Assembly: GCA_947179155.2 (NCBI GenBank)
Contig: OX359264.1
Span: forward strand, 62,502,202-62,566,201
Direction of reading: 5' to 3'
Length of the DNA stretch: 64,000 nucleotides
Source of the DNA: Hedera helix
Taxonomy: Eukaryota; Streptophyta; Magnoliopsida; Apiales; Araliaceae
Shown here: in pieces, positions 60,690 to 64,000 of the stretch
How positions within the stretch are numbered: the first letter of the stretch is position 1
Layout: each line of letters opens with the position of its first letter
Made by a program: the position numbers and the translations under genes
Notes under the pieces: model-generated
Told to the model about the DNA's origin: nothing
Database searches by the model: none
The model's input: only the letters and a program-made list of their open reading frames with translations

Positions 60690-60960
60690 TATAAAATGAA
60701 TGGTATAGATTAAAGATAATATAGAATTTAAAATGGATGGTGTAGATTAAAAGATGATCTTTAAATGAATGGTTTAGATTAAGGAAATCTTAAAAGATGA
60801 AATGAATGGTATAGATTAAAGATAATATAGAATTTGAAATGGATGATGTAGATTAAAAGATGATAATTAAATGAATGGTTTATCTTAAAAGATGAAATGA
60901 ATGGTATGGATTAAACATTATCTTGAAATGAACGGTTTGGATTAAATTAGGAAATCTTGG
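60690..60960 (+). repeat. Short-motif repeat region upstream of the solo LTR TATA box
   Basis: GAATGGTATAGATTAAAGAT and variants recur; the longest duplication has a 106-bp period (60698 and 60804). The same motifs appear at 1-160 in the decayed LTR. Confidence 0.7.
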
Positions 60961-60979
60961 TTATGATAAGATTTTTGGC

Positions 60980-60987
60980 TATAAATA
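60980..60987 (+). promoter_or_regulatory. TATA box of the solo LTR
   Basis: TATAAATA in GGCTATAAATAGAGG, shared with 179-186. Confidence 0.55.
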
Positions 60988-61264
60988 GAGGCCTTAACTT
61001 AAGGATTTTTCATAAACTTCCTTACTTGTTCTTTCTTTCTCTCTCTAAAAACTTCTTGTGAAAGTTTTCTCTAAGTGTGCTTAAGTCATCTTGAGTATTT
61101 GTGAAGATTTATAAGTGTACGTGTACTGTTCAAGTTAATCAACCTCATTTAAATCAATATCCAGTCACGTGTTAAGGTAAAGAATTATCATTATTTGATT
61201 CTCGAAAATAATATCGTTTCTTTCTTACTCATAAGACGTGCCATTTATTTCCATGTATTAATTT

Positions 61265-61520
61265 ATGGGAATAACCTTACGGCGCGGATTACCGCCTGTT
61301 GGTGAATAACCTTTCGTATTCATTCCTTATTAATCTCTGAGAATAACTTTACGGTGCGGATTATCGCCTGTTTGGTGAATGACTCTTCGTATTCAATTTT
61401 TATGAAATTGTGGGAATAACCTTACGGTGCGGATTATCGCTTGTTGGTGAATAACCTTTCGTATTCATTTCTTATTAATTTCTGAGAATAACCTGACTAC
61501 GCGGATTACCGCATGTTTGG
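61265..61520 (+). repeat. Diverged tandem array, counterpart of the 63-bp array of the young LTR
   Basis: GGGAATAACCTTACGG/CGGATTA-CGCCTGTTTGGTGAAT units occur four times, here with longer, uneven spacing. They keep the core CCTTACGGYGCGGATTAYCG. Confidence 0.75.
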
Positions 61521-63029
61521 TGAATTACTCTTTGTATTCATTTCTTATTTGTCTCTTGTGAAAATAATTTGTTTACACGAATTATCACATGACACTTTTA
61601 TTGCATATTCGTTTATAATATCATTTTCTTTCATATTCGTAAGTGATATTATTTTCCTTTATACTCATAAGGGATACCATCTTTTTCATCTTCCATTATT
61701 CAAACTTACTATGGTAAGGGATATTAATTTCCTTCACCTTTTGTTAATCAAACCTGCTACGGTAAGGGATATTATTTTCTTTCATACACCTAAATCGAAA
61801 CTTATTATGGAACTATTGCTTCTATAATTCCTGAAAATATTATATGTTCCATAATAGTTGCACTTCATCATTTCAATTGAACCATCCTATTTACGTGAAC
61901 CTTTCTATTGAACTGTAACCATTATTCTGAACTGTGGATCTTGAATATCATTTTAAATTTCACTCCACATCATGTTGACAATTTGGACATTATTTGAATT
62001 GTACAAAGTAAACTTCTGATACTTATTGTTTATCCTGTTTCTTCTGTTCATCATTTATATCATTCTAATAATCCAAATTCAAGTTGTTGTGAATATCTGT
62101 GGTCGGGGGCACAGATGCGATATAATTGTTGAACAGATGATAGGTTAAAGGCGATATAATAGGTTAAAGGCGATCCATCTGTTCGGTGTCTTTTATGGCA
62201 CGTGGTGAATGTTCTCTTTGGCCCGTAGTGCATAGATGAACTGTTGTTTGGTATGATTATGACCAAAGGCTGAATCTGGTATAATCATGACCGTTGGTGT
62301 TATATTGAATGTCTTTGGCCCGTAGTGCAAAGATGAACTGTTGATCCGCATGATTATGATCAGGAACTGTGAATTTGTATTATCTTGACTAATGGTATTT
62401 CAGATGATAAAAGTTGATGATATTTTTACTAAAAAGAGAAGCGAGTGGACACTATAGTCTGCATTATTCTTCTAATAGATTGCTCATTCCGCTGCTATTA
62501 TTGATCTGAACATTGTTTAAGAATTTAACTGCAGTTTTTGATACAAACCTTGTAGTCTATTGTATTCTATCAAGAACTCAACTGTTGAAGGCTAACGATA
62601 ATTTACTTGTCATTATCTTAGTCATGATATTCTTTACTGGGCTATTTGAGCTCACCCTTTCTTTTGTTCTATTGTTTTTCAGAAAATGAGAGAGTAGCCG
62701 GGTCTAGCAGGGGAATGGAGTGACGGTCCGAGTGATAGCTATTGTAGTCTTCACATGTTGTATATAGTGTGACAATAATTACGAAGACTTAGTTGTGTAT
62801 TATTATACACTGTATTGTTGAACGTTATTCTATCTTGTAATAATTTTGTTGTAGTCTTTTGACGACTCAAGTTTGGGCTGTATGAGCCCAGATTTGGGGG
62901 CGTCACACAAGTTGGATAGAAGTAATATAAAAGGAACTAAAGCAGCTTGAAAGGAACAAGGTCTGCAGATTGGTTCTAAGACCAAGTGATTGGCACTAGG
63001 TGGGTATTCAAAAACAAAATGGATAAAGA

Positions 63030-64000
63030 TTGTGATAAGTAGATTTTATATCTATTTATTAGGTATTTATGGGCTTAATTATTTGTGAGTTTTTAAGTAT
63101 TTTTAGGTAATTTAATTAATTTTATGCATTTTTATTATTTTATATTAATTTTATATTATTTTATTATTTCATTTTGTAGGAAAATTGAAGTTGGGGGCAT
63201 AACCATAAATATCACGAACTATGCTAGCACGCCAGGCGCAGTTTGAGAATTGTTCAACAGTATGGATTGAAACGGTGTCGCTCTGTGGTAAGGAAGGAAT
63301 TTCGCACCATGCGCAGTCGTGGCCAGGAAACAAAGAATCGCGCAATTCGCGGGATGACTTGGAAAGAAAAATAGAGCATGCGCCATGCGCGGTATTAGAA
63401 TTGGCAGCAAAGCATTACACGCGCGTTCTTTTCAGCAGCTTAATTCATGCATCACTCATCAAATTCTGTGTGGGTCCCCGGCACGTATGGCTAAAGTTTC
63501 TTTCTTTCTTTTGCAGCGTGGGTTCTATTTGCAATGCATTAAAAGCAAATAAATAAATTCTAATTGCAATTTGGAGAAAGAACATTAATTAATTAGTTAT
63601 TTTTATTTAGTATTTGTAAATCTTGTTAGGGTTTGAAAATTATAATTCCTATTAGAGTTATAAGAATTATGTAGCCTATAAATAGAGGGCTTGAGATACA
63701 CTGGAGGATACACAACTTTTTACTAGGAAATTTTCTCTTTTATTTTTTAGTGTTTTTCATAGTTATGTATAGCTAAATTATTTTTTTTGGTTTAAGTGAT
63801 TTAAGCCATCAAGATTAATACACTGTGAGATCTAATTTATTTTAATTGTTCAATTTATATTTTGAGTATTGAATATTTTTCTGTGTTTATTTATATGATT
63901 AATTCGTTTAATTGCTAGGACGCCTATTAGTTTATTATTCGCATTAATCTACAGCTAAATTAAATATCAAATCTGTAATTGTTTGGTTACTTTAATTTAT
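63030..64000 (+). mobile_element. Unclassified LTR-like element start, cut by window edge
   Basis: Begins TGATAAGTAGATTTTATATC inside the copia reverse transcriptase codons. It shares its first ~170 bp with the minus-strand copy ending at 9836. It has a GC-richer island (63225-63410) and a TATA box (63677-63684, CCTATAAATAGAGGG). This fits an LTR with U3 and promoter. Its 3' end and TSD lie outside the window. The 111-residue ORF at 63221 has no known motif. Confidence 0.5.
63677..63684 (+). promoter_or_regulatory. TATA box of the LTR-like element
   Basis: TATAAATA in GCCTATAAATAGAGGGC, about 650 bp from the proposed LTR start. Confidence 0.45.

Larger units (their letters stand above)
59909..62907 (+). 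mobile_element. 3.0-kb Tekay-type solo LTR inserted in the copia fragment
   Basis: Starts TGTAAGACCCCGAATTTTAT and ends GATTTGGGGGCGTCACA. The TSD CAAGT is perfect (59904-59908 and 62908-62912). It is the same family as the LTRs of the young element at 24383-34920, in opposite orientation, with clear divergence. It keeps the TATA box (60980-60987), a looser version of the 63-bp array (61265-61520), the 97-bp block (about 62210-62345) and the stem-loop at 62638-62654. Confidence 0.95.
59349..63025 (+). pseudogene. Ty1/copia polyprotein fragment, split by a solo LTR
   Basis: The left part (59349-59908) contains GYSNRVHES, then VEVPIHITFDETNNF, the conserved copia segment just after integrase, and a linker with EELTHEAQGQMFQLEENGKE. 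The right part (62913-63025), after the solo LTR, continues with the first reverse transcriptase motif: KELKQLERNKVCRLVLRPSD and later NKMD. The pieces join across the TSD CAAGT. Several stops and frame changes make it dead. The reverse transcriptase is cut short at about 63028, where another LTR-like element begins. Confidence 0.8.

Noticed and set aside
63221..63556. 111-residue ORF near the window end
   Set aside because: It sits in the GC island of an LTR-like repeat. Composition reflects repeated GCGC phrases; no domain or homologous frame in the copy at 8250-9836.
1..64000. tRNA, rRNA or organelle-derived insertions
   Set aside because: I saw no cloverleaf-compatible tRNA genes, rRNA signatures or plastid/mitochondrial gene motifs. 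Matches to tRNA are limited to primer binding sites. A tRNAscan or organelle search could still find weak ones.

Overview
This window is nuclear DNA of a flowering plant, almost certainly a eudicot. It is AT-rich, has no intact host gene, and is built mostly of nested LTR retrotransposons with plant-specific lineages (Tat/Retand-type and chromodomain-bearing Tekay/Del-type Ty3/gypsy, plus Ty1/copia), with a Mutator-like element and a FAR1-like remnant. That is the texture of heterochromatic or pericentromeric intergenic DNA. I cannot name the species.

Layout. 1-3967: decayed gypsy LTR sequence, split by a copia-type solo LTR (886-2599). 3968-10417: AT-rich DNA with a non-autonomous Mutator-like element (5947-7164) and an unclassified LTR-like repeat on the minus strand (about 8250-9836). 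10418-20063: complete Tat/Retand-like element with 496-bp LTRs, TSD TTATA, decayed gag and pol with two RNase H domains, and a spliced antisense ORF before the 3' LTR. 20064-23510: AT-rich DNA, a satellite-like array, and the C-terminal part of a FAR1-like gene. 24383-34920: very young Tekay-type element on the minus strand with 3.5-kb LTRs and TSD AAGTA. It keeps protease, RNase H, integrase and chromodomain but has lost reverse transcriptase. 34975-48986: older Tekay-type element on the plus strand, with an extra ORF upstream of gag and a truncated 3' LTR. A 4.4-kb solo LTR (39179-43558, TSD AAGAC) sits inside that extra ORF. 48987-51900: probable LTR debris. 51930-53560: N-terminal and central parts of a FAR1-like gene on the minus strand. 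54219-58544: 4.3-kb solo LTR, minus strand, TSD GGTTC. 59349-63025: copia fragment split by a 3.0-kb solo LTR (59909-62907, TSD CAAGT). 63030-64000: start of another LTR-like element, cut by the window edge.

How the parts relate. No operon-like or cooperative host system is present. The genes are polyproteins of transposable elements and one domesticated-transposase relative. The two FAR1-like pieces lie on the same strand in the right order, so about 28 kb of retroelements may have split one ancestral gene. The Tekay-type LTRs differ in sequence but share a plan: a TGTAA start, a GGGGGCGTCACA-like end, a short stem-loop 260-330 nt before the 3' end, and internal arrays of tandem repeats or GC-rich palindromes. 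The most distinctive items are the spliced antisense ORF, the coiled-coil ORF upstream of gag, the recently inserted element lacking reverse transcriptase, and the conserved LTR stem-loop.

Limits. All alignments, difference counts and splice sites were worked out by eye. Family names rest on domain motifs, not on database searches.
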